From NCBI RefSeq assembly GCF_900103585.1, contig NZ_FNHV01000017.1, positions 1 through 64,000 of the forward strand: a stretch of 64,000 nucleotides of DNA, in the 5' to 3' direction. The stretch's first letter is position 1, and every line of letters starts with the position of its first letter. The position numbers and the translations under genes were made by a program. Under the pieces are notes generated by a model that worked only from the letters and a program-made list of their open reading frames with translations, was not told the DNA's origin and ran no database searches. Of this stretch, positions 51,229 through 60,400 are shown piece after piece. Origin of the DNA: Streptomyces sp. cf386 (GTDB lineage Bacteria > Actinomycetota > Actinomycetes > Streptomycetales > Streptomycetaceae).

Positions 51229-51781
51229 TGAGCACCCTTTCGAGCAGTGTCACGTCTGGCTGGCCGCCGGCGTTCTCGTCGCCGCCGGGCTGATGGATGG
51301 CGACCAGTCCCGCCTCCGCCAAGTCGGCGACGAGGATCCTGGCCACGCCGAGAGGGATCGTGAGGAGAGCGGAGATCTCCGCCACCGACTTGATCTCCCG
51401 GCAGAGGTTGCAGATCCGCTGATGCTCGGGCAGTTGGCCCTGCATCTGGTGCGGCTGCGCGGTGGTGTGCACCAGCGCCTCGATGGCGAGCTGGTAGCGC
51501 GGGCGCGTCCGGCCGCCGGTCATGGCGTACGGGCGCACCAGGGGGTTGTTCGACGCCCCGGCGGGCGCCGGCTCAGGGGTGCGTCGCTGCGGCTGCACCG
51601 GCTGGATGCGCGGCGCCGGCGGCTGGTCGTACGGCGAGGGCCCGGGGCCCTGCGGTGCGTACGGCTGACGCTGGCTCGGCTGGGAGGGGAAGTTGTACCG
51701 GTTCCGGGAACCGTCGCCGTGCCCCTGGGCAGGGCCGTACGACCAATTGCCCGATGACGAACCGTCTGGGGGTGTTGCCAC
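51209..51781 (-). CDS. cvnC2: Conservon DUF742 protein CvnC
   Basis: 190 residues. An N-terminal disordered Pro/Gln-rich tail of about 85 residues (SYGPAQGHGDGSRNRYNFPS) is followed by a DUF742 winged-helix-like domain (LVRPYAMTGGRTRPRYQLAI, LPEHQRICNLCREIKSVAEI, LLTIPLGVARILVADLAEAG, PDVTLLERVLSGLRKL). It probably binds CvnB and CvnD near the membrane. GTG 51781 follows GGAGGAG by 5 nt. Its paralogue at 56494 has a much shorter tail, so the tail is the diverging part. Confidence 0.9.
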   Translation of the reverse strand: MATPPDGSSSGNWSYGPAQGHGDGSRNRYNFPSQPSQRQPYAPQGPGPSPYDQPPAPRIQPVQPQRRTPEPAPAGASNNPLVRPYAMTGGRTRPRYQLAIEALVHTTAQPHQMQGQLPEHQRICNLCREIKSVAEISALLTIPLGVARILVADLAEAGLVAIHQPGGDENAGGQPDVTLLERVLSGLRKL

Positions 51782-51876
51782 TTTCTCTCCTCCTCCGACT
51801 GTGCCTGGCACCCATCATGTGGAGCCGCGTCCCGAAACCTTACGGCCACGGGACGCCAAAACGCACCGACTGTCTG

Positions 51877-52299
51877 TTAGTTGAGCAGGCTGCCTTGGAG
51901 CTCCGCACGCAGATCCGGCGTGAGGACGGTACCGGCACGGTCGACCAGAAGCGCCATCTCGTACCCGATGAGGCCGATGTCCGCCTCGGGATGTGCGAGA
52001 ACTGCGAGTGAGGAACCGTCGGAGACGGACATGATGAAGAGGAATCCCCGCTCCATCTCCACAACCGTCTGGTTCACGCTGCCGCCCTCGAAGATGCGGG
52101 AGGCGCCTGCCGTCAGAGACGTCAGACCGGAGGCGACGGCCGCGAGCTGGTCGGCGCGGTCGCGCGGGAAGCCTTCGGACATCGCCAGAAGGAGTCCGTC
52201 GGCGGAGACCACCACCGTGTGCGACACCCCGGGGGTGTTGTCCACGAAGTTGGTGATCAACCAGTTCAGGTTCTGTGCCGCCTGGCTCATCGGGCTCAC
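51877..52299 (-). CDS. cvnB2: Conservon roadblock/LC7 protein CvnB
   Basis: 140 residues, one roadblock/LC7 domain (LNWLITNFVDNTPGVSHTVV, SADGLLLAMSEGFPRDRADQ, ERGFLFIMSVSDGSSLAVLA), the GTPase-activating or scaffold partner of CvnD. GTG 52299 follows AGGAG by 7 nt. The paralogue at 57007 starts at the same place with TTG, which supports this start over ATG 52290. It sits 1 bp after the cvnA2 stop. Nearly every residue is shared with its paralogue. Confidence 0.93.
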   Translation of the reverse strand: MSPMSQAAQNLNWLITNFVDNTPGVSHTVVVSADGLLLAMSEGFPRDRADQLAAVASGLTSLTAGASRIFEGGSVNQTVVEMERGFLFIMSVSDGSSLAVLAHPEADIGLIGYEMALLVDRAGTVLTPDLRAELQGSLLN

Positions 52300-52300
52300 A

Positions 52301-55300
52301 CTAACGCTCCTGGTTGTAGGTGCTGTCAGGACCGAAGCCCTGGCCGTTCGTTTCGCTGCTTGCGCTGCGTCCCCGCTGGACACCGCGGCGCAGGTTGCTC
52401 AGCCTGCCCCGGACGTCCTCGGGAGCGCGGGAGATCTGTGGACCTCCCTGGGGGGTGGTCTCGGCGGCTCCCTCGACCAGGTTGGCCTTGGGTACCCGCC
52501 TCGGCAGACCGGAGGAGGTGACCCCGCCTGCCTTGGGCTTCCGGAGCTGCGAGGCCTGCTGCCAGCGCTCGTCGTTGGCCGAGCGCCAGCTGTCGCCGTT
52601 GCTCTCCGGGGTGGGGGCCGGCGCTTCCTGCCGTGCGGGCCGTGCGCCGTTGGTGCCGCTCGCGGCAGCACCGCGGCGCGGAAGCCCGGCGTCGGTCAGC
52701 GCGTGGGGGGCGGTGGGGGCCGGTCCCGGACGGTCGAAGCCTACGCGGTCGCGCTCGTTCGCGTCATCGGCCTGCGCCGATTCCGTTTCCGGAGCGTACT
52801 GGTCCGGGTAGCCGTTGCGGTAGCCGTTCGACTGCGGCCAGTCGTCCTGGTGACGCCGCTGCTCGAAGGCCGTGAAGGTCTCCGGGGCGGACGGGCTCGC
52901 GGCTGCGGGCTCCTCGCGCACCGGCTCCGGATACGAGGGCTCGGGGTAGCCGCCGCCCGACGAGAAGGTGTCGTTCCGCGGCTGGCCGCCGTTCGGCGCG
53001 AAGTACGGGTCGTCGTACGACCGCTGGGGCTCGTCGTATGCGGCCCGCTGCGGCTCCTCGTACGTCGCCTGCTGCTCCTCGTACGACGTCTGCGACTGCT
53101 CCTCGTACGGCGCCTGGCGGTCGTAGCCGCCGGGCTGCTCGGGGAAGCCGCCTCGATCGTCGTAGCCGGGCTGACCGCTGAACTCGTCGTACCCGGGCCC
53201 CTCAAGGGCCTCCTGGCCGTGCGTCTGGGCCTCGAGGGCCGCACGGCGCCCCTCGCGCATCAGGGAGCGGCCGACCGGGTCCAGGTCGCGCAGGTCGTCC
53301 GGGACCTCGGTGTAGCGGCTGTCGTCGAAGCCCAGCTCGGCCGCCGTACGCATCGGCTGCTGGTTGAAGTTCTCACCCTGGAAGTGCTGCTCCGGGATGA
53401 TCTGCGAGACGGTGAACTCGTCGACCGGCGCCTGCTGCTCGCCGCCGCCACCGTGGGTGATGGCGTCCGGCAGCATGACCAGCGAGGTGGTGCCGGCCTG
53501 CTCGCCGGAGGGGCGGAGCTGGACGCGGATGCCGTGCCGGTCGGACAGCCGGCCGACCACGAAGAGGCCCATGCGCTGGGATATCGCGGCGTCGACGGTC
53601 GGCGGGTTGGCCAGCTTGTGGTTGATGTCCGCGAAGTCCTCGGCGGTGAGGCCGATGCCCTTGTCGTGGATCTCGATCATGATCCGACCGTCGGGGAGAC
53701 GGGTGGCGGTCACGCGAACCTTGGTCTGCGGGGAGGAGAACGTCGTGGCGTTCTCCAGCAGCTCGGCGAGCAGGTGCACGAGGTCGGTCACGGCGCGGCC
53801 GTGGATCTCGGCCTCCGGGACGCCGGAGAGCTCGATGCGCTCGTACTGCTCCACCTCGGAGGAGGCGGCGCGCAGGACGTCGACCAGCGGGACCGGCTGG
53901 TCCCAGCGGCGGCCGGGCTCCTCGCCGGCGAGGACGAGGAGGTTCTCGCCGTTGCGGCGCATACGGGTCGCGAGGTGGTCCAGGCGGAAGAGGTTCTCCA
54001 GCTGGTCCGGGTCGGCCTCGTTGTTCTCCAGGTCGGTGATCAGGGTCAGCTGGCCCTCGATCAGCGACTGGTTGCGGCGCGACAGGTTGGTGAAGATCGC
54101 GTTGATGTTGCCCCGCAGCAGGGCCTGCTCGGCGGCCAGTCGGACGGCCTCGCGGTGGACCTGGTCGAAGGCGCGGGCGACCTCGCCGATCTCGTCCCGG
54201 GTGTTGATCGGGATGGGCGCGACCCGGGTGTCCACACGGCCGGGGTCGGTGCGCGAGAGCTGGTCGACCAGCATCGGCAGACGCTGCTCGGCGATGCCGA
54301 AGGCGGCGTTGCGCAGCTGGCGCATCGAGCGGGACATCTGGCGGGCGACCATGCCGGCCAGGATGAACGCGGCGAGCAGGGCGACCACGACGGCGGCACC
54401 GGTGATGAGCGCGTCGCGCTTGGCGTCGTCGGCGATGCCGGCGGCCTCGTTCACCGCGGTGTCGGCCAGGTCGGACTCGATCTGGCGGTAGGCGTTGAAC
54501 TTGAGGGTGTTCACCGCCCACCAGTTCTCGGCGGTGACGCCCCCCTGGGCGATCTTGGCGCGCTCACCGGCGTCCGTGGACGGCATGGAGGCGATGGCCT
54601 TGACCATGTCCTCGGTCTTGGCCGGCGGCCGCACGTAGTCCGGGTTCTTGGCCTCGGCCTCCTTGGCCATGGCCGCGCCCTCGGCCAGGATCTCCTTCTT
54701 GGCGTCCTCGAGCTTCTGCGCGTCGGCCTCGGTACCACCGCCGATGTACTCCTCGACGGCGATGCCCTCGAGATAGGCGTACGACGTCAGGGCGACCCGC
54801 TGGCTGGCGAAGCTGGTCGCCGACGGGCCGGGCTTGACCAGCAGGTGCATGCCGATGGAGCGCTGCAGCGACAGGGCCGCCTTGGTCAGCTCGATCGCGT
54901 AGACCGTACGGCCGTAGGAGGTGATGTTTCCGGTGCCCAGACCGAGCTCGTTGGCGAACTCCGTCAGGGGGTGTGCGACCTCGACGTAGCCCTCTTCGGT
55001 CTGCACACCGGTCAGCTTGTTGCCGTAGGCCTGCGCGCGCAGGTCCGTGAGACCCGGCTCGACGTCGCGGAACAGCCTCAGGCGGCGCTCCAGACCGGCC
55101 TTCTGCGGCATGTTCTGCGCGGCGGCGTCGAACTCGTCCGCCGCCTTGTCGGTGTTGTTACGGGCCGCGGTGACCGTCTTGTCGTCCTCGCCCTTGCCCT
55201 GGAGGAGGGGGGCGGCCGTGGTGTCACGCTCGTTGTAGAGGGCGTCGGCGTAGTTCAGGGAGGCCCGCACCAGACGCGCGGTGTTCTCCGCGTCCTCGGC

Positions 55301-55549
55301 CTCCTGCCAGGTGTCGATCGAGCTCTTCACCTGGAAGCCGCCCATGACGAGGCCGACCAGCACGGGTATGAGCAGGATCGCGTTCAGCCGGGTCGGCACG
55401 CGCCAGTTGCGCGGCGAGAGACGGCCGCCGCTGGACGCCGGCGCGGCCGCTGGTTCGGATCCGGGCACAGGGACAGGCGCCGCTCCGCGCGGCGGCGGGG
55501 TGAAGTTGCCCCGGGCCGACGGCTCGGGACTGTTCTTGCTTCGCCTCAC
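52301..55549 (-). CDS. cvnA2: Conservon sensor kinase CvnA
   Basis: 1082 residues. TM1 (about 57-74: ILLIPVLVGLVMGGFQV), a large extracytoplasmic nitrate/nitrite-sensing-type domain, TM2 (ALITGAAVVVALLAAFILAG), a HAMP region (ISRSMRQLRNAAFGI-type), dimerisation helices (NINAIFTNLSRRNQSLIEGQ) and a histidine-kinase-like ATPase (LAELLENATTFSSPQTKVRV; DKGIGL; GLFVVGRLSDRHGIRVQLRP). The last 380 residues are disordered, with Tyr-Glu-Glu-Gln repeats, and end with LPRRVPKANLVEG. A classical H-box is absent. GTG 55549 with GGAAGG 11 nt upstream; the longer frame to 55672 lacks coding bias. Confidence 0.9.
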   Translation of the reverse strand: MRRSKNSPEPSARGNFTPPPRGAAPVPVPGSEPAAAPASSGGRLSPRNWRVPTRLNAILLIPVLVGLVMGGFQVKSSIDTWQEAEDAENTARLVRASLNYADALYNERDTTAAPLLQGKGEDDKTVTAARNNTDKAADEFDAAAQNMPQKAGLERRLRLFRDVEPGLTDLRAQAYGNKLTGVQTEEGYVEVAHPLTEFANELGLGTGNITSYGRTVYAIELTKAALSLQRSIGMHLLVKPGPSATSFASQRVALTSYAYLEGIAVEEYIGGGTEADAQKLEDAKKEILAEGAAMAKEAEAKNPDYVRPPAKTEDMVKAIASMPSTDAGERAKIAQGGVTAENWWAVNTLKFNAYRQIESDLADTAVNEAAGIADDAKRDALITGAAVVVALLAAFILAGMVARQMSRSMRQLRNAAFGIAEQRLPMLVDQLSRTDPGRVDTRVAPIPINTRDEIGEVARAFDQVHREAVRLAAEQALLRGNINAIFTNLSRRNQSLIEGQLTLITDLENNEADPDQLENLFRLDHLATRMRRNGENLLVLAGEEPGRRWDQPVPLVDVLRAASSEVEQYERIELSGVPEAEIHGRAVTDLVHLLAELLENATTFSSPQTKVRVTATRLPDGRIMIEIHDKGIGLTAEDFADINHKLANPPTVDAAISQRMGLFVVGRLSDRHGIRVQLRPSGEQAGTTSLVMLPDAITHGGGGEQQAPVDEFTVSQIIPEQHFQGENFNQQPMRTAAELGFDDSRYTEVPDDLRDLDPVGRSLMREGRRAALEAQTHGQEALEGPGYDEFSGQPGYDDRGGFPEQPGGYDRQAPYEEQSQTSYEEQQATYEEPQRAAYDEPQRSYDDPYFAPNGGQPRNDTFSSGGGYPEPSYPEPVREEPAAASPSAPETFTAFEQRRHQDDWPQSNGYRNGYPDQYAPETESAQADDANERDRVGFDRPGPAPTAPHALTDAGLPRRGAAASGTNGARPARQEAPAPTPESNGDSWRSANDERWQQASQLRKPKAGGVTSSGLPRRVPKANLVEGAAETTPQGGPQISRAPEDVRGRLSNLRRGVQRGRSASSETNGQGFGPDSTYNQER
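53011..53110 (-). repeat. Tyr-Glu-Glu codon repeats in CvnA2 tail
   Basis: TCGTACG or TCGTATG recurs at 53013, 53034, 53058, 53079 and 53103, with alternating spacings of 21 and 24 bp. The DNA encodes YEEQ/YDEPQ-type units in the disordered C-terminal tail. Confidence 0.7.
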
Positions 55550-55761
55550 TCGACCAACAACCTTCCGGCGGGGTCGGCACCTACGTATGTGCCGTTGTGT
55601 CTCAGAGCCCAGTACGCCAGGTAGTACGCAGTACTGCTGAGTACGTCTTTGACTATTGGGCAGTTCTCGCATTCCAGCACGTCGGCCTGCGCTCTTCCAA
55701 ACAGTGGAAGAGGAGGATTCCGAGTGATGTAAGCCCTAGATAAAACGGTCATAAAGAGCGA

Positions 55762-55781
55762 GCCCCGTCAAATGACGGGGC
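55762..55781. terminator. Short hairpin between conservons
   Basis: GCCCCGTC (55762-55769) with GACGGGGC (55774-55781) over AAAT. It may help to insulate the cvnA2 promoter. Confidence 0.5.
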
Positions 55782-55861
55782 GTTCGTACGCGCAGCGACA
55801 CCGCTTGACCGCGACGAGTGGCCGTACCACCCGATTCCTCTGCCGAAACGTTATGAACAAG

Positions 55862-55895
55862 GGAGCCGACCGTGTCAAAGGCCACAGTCGGCTCC
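55862..55895 (-). terminator. Terminator after conservon 1
   Basis: GGAGCCGAC (55862-55870) pairs perfectly with GTCGGCTCC (55887-55895) over 16 nt, 43 bp beyond the cvnD1 stop. Confidence 0.6.
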
Positions 55896-55937
55896 GGCAC
55901 ATCTACGACAACTGCCGTACGGCGCTTCCTACTTGAT

Positions 55938-56513
55938 CTACCGCAGCCGTGCCATCAGCGCGTGCTCCACCAGCGTGATCAGCGCACTCTTGGCATCGGC
56001 CCGGTGTCGGGCGTCCGTGGTGATGATCGGCGCGTCCGGGCCGATCTGCAGCGCCTCGCGCACCTCGTCGGGCGTGTAGGGCTGGTGCCCGTCGAAGCCG
56101 TTGAGGGCGATGACGAACGGGAGCCCGCTGTTCTCGAAGTAGTCGACCGCGGGGAAGCAGTCGGCGAGGCGGCGGGTGTCCACCAGGACCACGGCGCCGA
56201 TGGCACCGCGCACCAGGTCGTCCCACATGAACCAGAAACGGTCCTGGCCCGGCGTACCGAAGAGGTACAGGATCAGATCCTGGTCCAGGGTGATACGACC
56301 GAAGTCCATCGCCACCGTGGTGGTGGTCTTGTCCCCGGTGTGCGTGAGGTCGTCGATGCCCGCGCTCGCGGACGTCATCACGGCCTCGGTGCGCAGCGGG
56401 TTGATCTCCGAGACCGCGCCGACGAACGTGGTCTTGCCCACGCCGAAGCCACCCGCCACCACGATCTTCGCGGAGGTGGTCGCCCGGCCTGGTTCAGAGC
56501 TTGCGAAGTCCAC
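55938..56513 (-). CDS. cvnD1: Conservon GTPase CvnD
   Basis: 191 residues; same organisation as the paralogue at 50647: P-loop VAGGFGVGKTTFVGAVSEIN, LYLFGTPGQDRFWFMWDDLV, IALNGFDGHQPYTPDEVREA. Differences are concentrated in the first dozen residues (SSEPGRATTSAK) and a few surface sites. ATG 56513 overlaps the end of cvnC1 by 20 bp, exactly as in conservon 2. It should cycle between GTP and GDP under control of its own CvnA/B, though cross-talk with the paralogue is plausible given the near identity. Confidence 0.93.
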   Translation of the reverse strand: MDFASSEPGRATTSAKIVVAGGFGVGKTTFVGAVSEINPLRTEAVMTSASAGIDDLTHTGDKTTTTVAMDFGRITLDQDLILYLFGTPGQDRFWFMWDDLVRGAIGAVVLVDTRRLADCFPAVDYFENSGLPFVIALNGFDGHQPYTPDEVREALQIGPDAPIITTDARHRADAKSALITLVEHALMARLR

Positions 56514-56892
56514 TGAGCACCCTTTCGAGCAGCGTCACGTCCGGAGCGCCACCGTTGTTCTCATCGCCGCCCGGCTGGTGGATGGCCACCAGGCCGGCCT
56601 CGGCGAGGTCCGCGACAAGGATCCTGGCCACGCCCAGCGGCATGGACAGCAGCGCGGAGACCTCGGCCACCGACTTCACCTCACGGCACAGGTGGCAGAT
56701 GCGCTGGTGCTCCGGGAGGAGCCCCATGAGCGCTGCCGGGTCGGCCGTCGTGCTGATCAGCGCCTCGATGGCGAGCTGGTAGCGCGGCCGGGTCCGGCCG
56801 CCGGTCATCGCGTACGGACGTACCAGCGGCTGGTCGCCCTCATCCTCGTACGGCTCCGCGTACGGATCATGAGAGGCGGTGGGCGGGGTCAT
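56494..56892 (-). CDS. cvnC1: Conservon DUF742 protein CvnC
   Basis: 132 residues: a short acidic N-terminal segment (PYAEPYEDEGDQP) before the same DUF742 core as the paralogue (LVRPYAMTGGRTRPRYQLAI, LPEHQRICHLCREVKSVAEV, LLSMPLGVARILVADLAEAG). Two conserved cysteines (ICHLC) are kept in both copies. ATG 56892 follows GGAGG by about 4 nt; a further in-frame start at 56916 is less well supported. A 114-bp gap separates it from cvnB1. Confidence 0.9.
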   Translation of the reverse strand: MTPPTASHDPYAEPYEDEGDQPLVRPYAMTGGRTRPRYQLAIEALISTTADPAALMGLLPEHQRICHLCREVKSVAEVSALLSMPLGVARILVADLAEAGLVAIHQPGGDENNGGAPDVTLLERVLSGLRKL

Positions 56893-57006
56893 GAATCCTC
56901 CGGGCGGGGACAGCAACTCGGTCAGTCAAGCCGTCTGGGTGGGGGCCAGTGCGGGGATTGTGGCGGCCGGACGGTGATTTGGTGAGACGGGTGGATCCGG
57001 GGCTGA

Positions 57007-57429
57007 TCAGTGGAGCAGACTGCCTTGGAGCTCGGCGCGCAGGTCGGGCGTGAGCACGGCGCCCGCGCGGTCGACCAGCAGCGCCATCTCATAGCCGACG
57101 AGGCCGATGTCGCATTCGGGGTGCGCCAGGACGGCGAGGGACGAGCCGTCCGAGACGGACATGAGGAAGAGGAATCCCCGCTCCATCTCGACGACGGTCT
57201 GTGCCACGCTGCCGCCGTCGAAGATCCGGGACGCCCCTGCCGTCAGCGAGGTCAGGCCCGACGCGACGGCCGCCAGCTGGTCGGCACGGTCGCGCGGGAA
57301 GCCCTCGGACATCGCCAACAGGAGACCGTCGGCGGACACGACGACGGTGTGGGACACCCCGGGGGTGTTGTCCACGAAGTTGGTGATCAACCAGTTGAGG
57401 TTCTGTGCCGCTTGGCTCATCTGGCTCAA
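57007..57429 (-). CDS. cvnB1: Conservon roadblock/LC7 protein CvnB
   Basis: 140 residues, one roadblock domain, almost identical to cvnB2 (changes such as EGGSVNQ to DGGSVAQ and IMSVSDG to LMSVSDG). The start is TTG 57429, directly adjacent to the cvnA1 stop, with AGGAG 6 nt upstream located inside the last codons of cvnA1. Translation is therefore coupled. The rare start codon may lower CvnB relative to CvnA. Confidence 0.92.
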   Translation of the reverse strand: MSQMSQAAQNLNWLITNFVDNTPGVSHTVVVSADGLLLAMSEGFPRDRADQLAAVASGLTSLTAGASRIFDGGSVAQTVVEMERGFLFLMSVSDGSSLAVLAHPECDIGLVGYEMALLVDRAGAVLTPDLRAELQGSLLH

Positions 57430-60400
57430 CTAACGCTCCTGCTGGTGAGTGGGGCTCGGGAAGCTGCCCGTCTGGCCGGTGCCGGCCTGACGACCTTGCG
57501 CGATACCCCGACGGAGATTGGTCAGGCGGCCACGTACGTCGTCAGGCGCACGCGAGACCGCCGGACCGCTTTGGTGCTGTTGCTGCTGAGCCGTACCCGG
57601 GACGAGGTTCGCCCTGGGCACCCGGCGCGGCAGGCCGGAGGTGGTGACACCGCCCGCGGCCGGCTGCCGGACACGCTCTGCCTGCCGAACGAGGTCGTCG
57701 TTCGGCGAGCTGCGCCATGCGGCGTTCGACGCGGGGGGCTGAGAGGGAGCCGCGGGAGCCTGCGGCTGCTGCGGCGCGGAGGCCGGAGCAGAGCCGTTGG
57801 CGCCGGGCTGGCGTCCCTGGCCCTGCTGACCCTGCTGGCTGCCGTGGAACCAGTTGGTCTCCAGCGTGTCGTACAGCGGGGTACGACCGTCGCCGGGACC
57901 CGTCGCGGGCGGCAGCGCCTCCGGCTCCTGGCGGGCGGGCCGCTGCTGCGGACGCGCCGGGGCCGGGGGCTGCGGGGCACCGTAGCCGGAGTTGCCGCCG
58001 TACGTGCCGTTGACCTGGGGCCGCTCGAACTGCCCGGTGGACTCGGGGCTCTGGCGGCCGGGCAGGGCGTGCTGGCCCGTCGAGCTGCCGTCGTACGCCT
58101 GCGGTACGGCGAACTGGCCGGTCTGCGAGGAGGTGTTCTGCCCGCCCGGGGCGCCGAAGACGTCGGTGCGGACGAACTGACCCGTGTCCTGCGGTGCGGC
58201 CGTACCGGGGCGAGGGAACTCCGGGACCGAGCCCGGGCCGTGGCGGCCGTCGGGGCGCGGGATGGCCGGCATCTCCGAAGTCGCGGCAGGGCCCTGACGG
58301 TCGTCGATCCGCGGCATCCGGGATGTCTGTGCGGGGTCCTCGTCGTGCCCACGCGGGGTGTCGAGGGAAGCGCGCGGCACCGGCGGCTGGGCGTTCTCGT
58401 CGCTCCAGCTGGGCGTGCGCTGCTGGTTGCCGCCCGGCAGCTCGGCCCGCGCACCACCGCGCGGCGGCAGCTGCGGCCGACGGCCACGACGGCCCTTCTC
58501 GGCACCGGCGGGCGGGGGAGCGGACGGCGACGACGCGGGGCCCTGGGGCCGGGACTGGTCCCGACCGGAGCCGCCACGCGAGCCGCCGAAGGGGTCCTGA
58601 CCCGAACCGAACGGGTCCTGGCCCGAACCGAAGGCGTCCTGACCCGTGCCGAACAGATCCTGACCGGTGCCCGCCGCCTGGAGCCCCTGCGGAGCACCCG
58701 GAGCCTGGCCACCGAACCCGGCGCCCGCACCGGCCGGCGGCCGGCCCTGCGAGGGCGCGCCCGGACCCTGAGGTCCGCGCGGGGCACCCGGTCCACCGGG
58801 CAGCCCGCCACCGTCCCGACCGGGCAGCGCGGCCCGCGGTCCCTGACCGGCGCCGAGCCGGCCACCGCCGGACGCACCAGCACCGAGCGCACCACCCGGC
58901 GCACCCGCGCCGAGGGAGCCGCCACCGGCCTGGGCCTGACGACGGGCGGCAGCAGCACCGGCGGCGGCCTGCGCCGCGGCCGGACCACCGGAGGCACCCG
59001 GGCCGCCCTGGCCGGGCTTGCCCGGAGCGGGCTTCTTGCCGCCCTGGGCGACATCGACGGGGAGCATGACCAGCGCGGTCGTACCACCGGAGTCGGAGGG
59101 GCGCAGCTGGATGCGGATGCCGTGCCGCTGCGACAGACGACCGACCACGAAGAGGCCCATGCGTCGGGAGACGGAGACGTCCACGGTGGGCGGCGAGGCG
59201 AGCCGCTCGTTGATCGCGGCGAGGTCCTCGGGGGAGAGGCCGATGCCGGTGTCGTGGATCTCGATCAGCACACGGCCGTCGGGCAGCGCGTGACCGGTGA
59301 CCTTGACCTTGGTCTGCGGGGAGGAGAACGAGGTGGCGTTCTCCAGCAGCTCGGCGAGCAGGTGCACGAGGTCGTTGACGACCCGGCCGGCCACTTCGGT
59401 GGTCGGCACGGAGGCCAGCTCGATGCGCTCGTACTGCTCCACCTCGGACGCGGCGGCACGGAGCACGTCGACCAGCGGGACCGGGCGGGTCCAGCGGCGG
59501 CCGGGCTCTTCACCCGCGAGGACGAGGAGGTTCTCACCGTTACGGCGCATGCGCGTCGCGAGGTGGTCGAGCTTGAAGAGGGAGGACAGCTGGTCCGGGT
59601 CGGCCTCGCGGGACTCCAGTTCGGAGATCAGCGAGAGCTGGCGCTGGATCAGACCCTGGGAGCGGCGCGAGAGGTTGGTGAACATCGCGTTGACGTTGCC
59701 CCGCAGGAGGGCCTGCTCGGCGGCGAGGCGGACCGCCTCGCGGTGCACGTCGTCGAAGGCCGCGGCCACCTGGCCGATCTCGTCCCGGGAGTGCACACCG
59801 ACCGACTCGACGGAGGTGTCGACGTCCTGCGGGTCCGACTCGGAGAGCTGCTTGACCAGCTCGGGCAGGCGGTCCTGGGCGACCTTGGTGGCGGTCTCCT
59901 CCAGGCGGCGCAGCGAGCGGATCATGGACCGGGCCACGACGAAGGCGCCGACCAGCGAGACACCGAGCACGAGCAGGATCAGCGCACCGGAGATGATCGC
60001 CTCGCGCTCCGACTCGTTGCGCAGCTCGCGGGCCTTCTGCTCCATGTCCTCCAGCAGCGTCGTCTCGATGGCGCGCATCTGCTGGATCTTGGTGGTGCTG
60101 TCGTCCACCCAGTCCCGGTACGACCGCTTGTCCAGCGACTGCAGGCCGTTCGCGGAGGTCAGGGCCCGGTTGGCGTAGGTGTCGCTGGCCTTGATCGTCG
60201 GGTTGTTCTCGCCGATCGGCTTCAGCAGCTCCTCGGCGCCCTCCGCGCCGTAGATGCTCTTGAAGCTGCGGAGCTCGGAGGTCTGGCTCTCCAGCGCCGA
60301 GTCGGCGTAGAGCCGGTCGTTCTCCGACAGGTCGCCGTCGGAGGTGCTGTTCGCCGGGAGCGCCGCTGCGAGGACCGCGCGCTGGATGGAGGCGTACTCC

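Larger units (their letters stand above)
55550..55937. other. 388-bp gap between the two conservons
   Basis: From left to right: an AT-richer promoter stretch for cvnA2 with several AGTAC words (55610-55640), a hairpin CTCTTCCA/TGGAAGAG (55692-55712), a hairpin GCCCCGTC/GACGGGGC (55762-55781) and the terminator of conservon 1 (55862-55895). No gene with coding bias is seen. Confidence 0.6.

Noticed and set aside
51881..55624. Plus-strand open frame of 1247 codons
   Set aside because: Shadow of cvnB2 and cvnA2; its composition is that of antisense GC-rich codons, and known domains lie on the minus strand.
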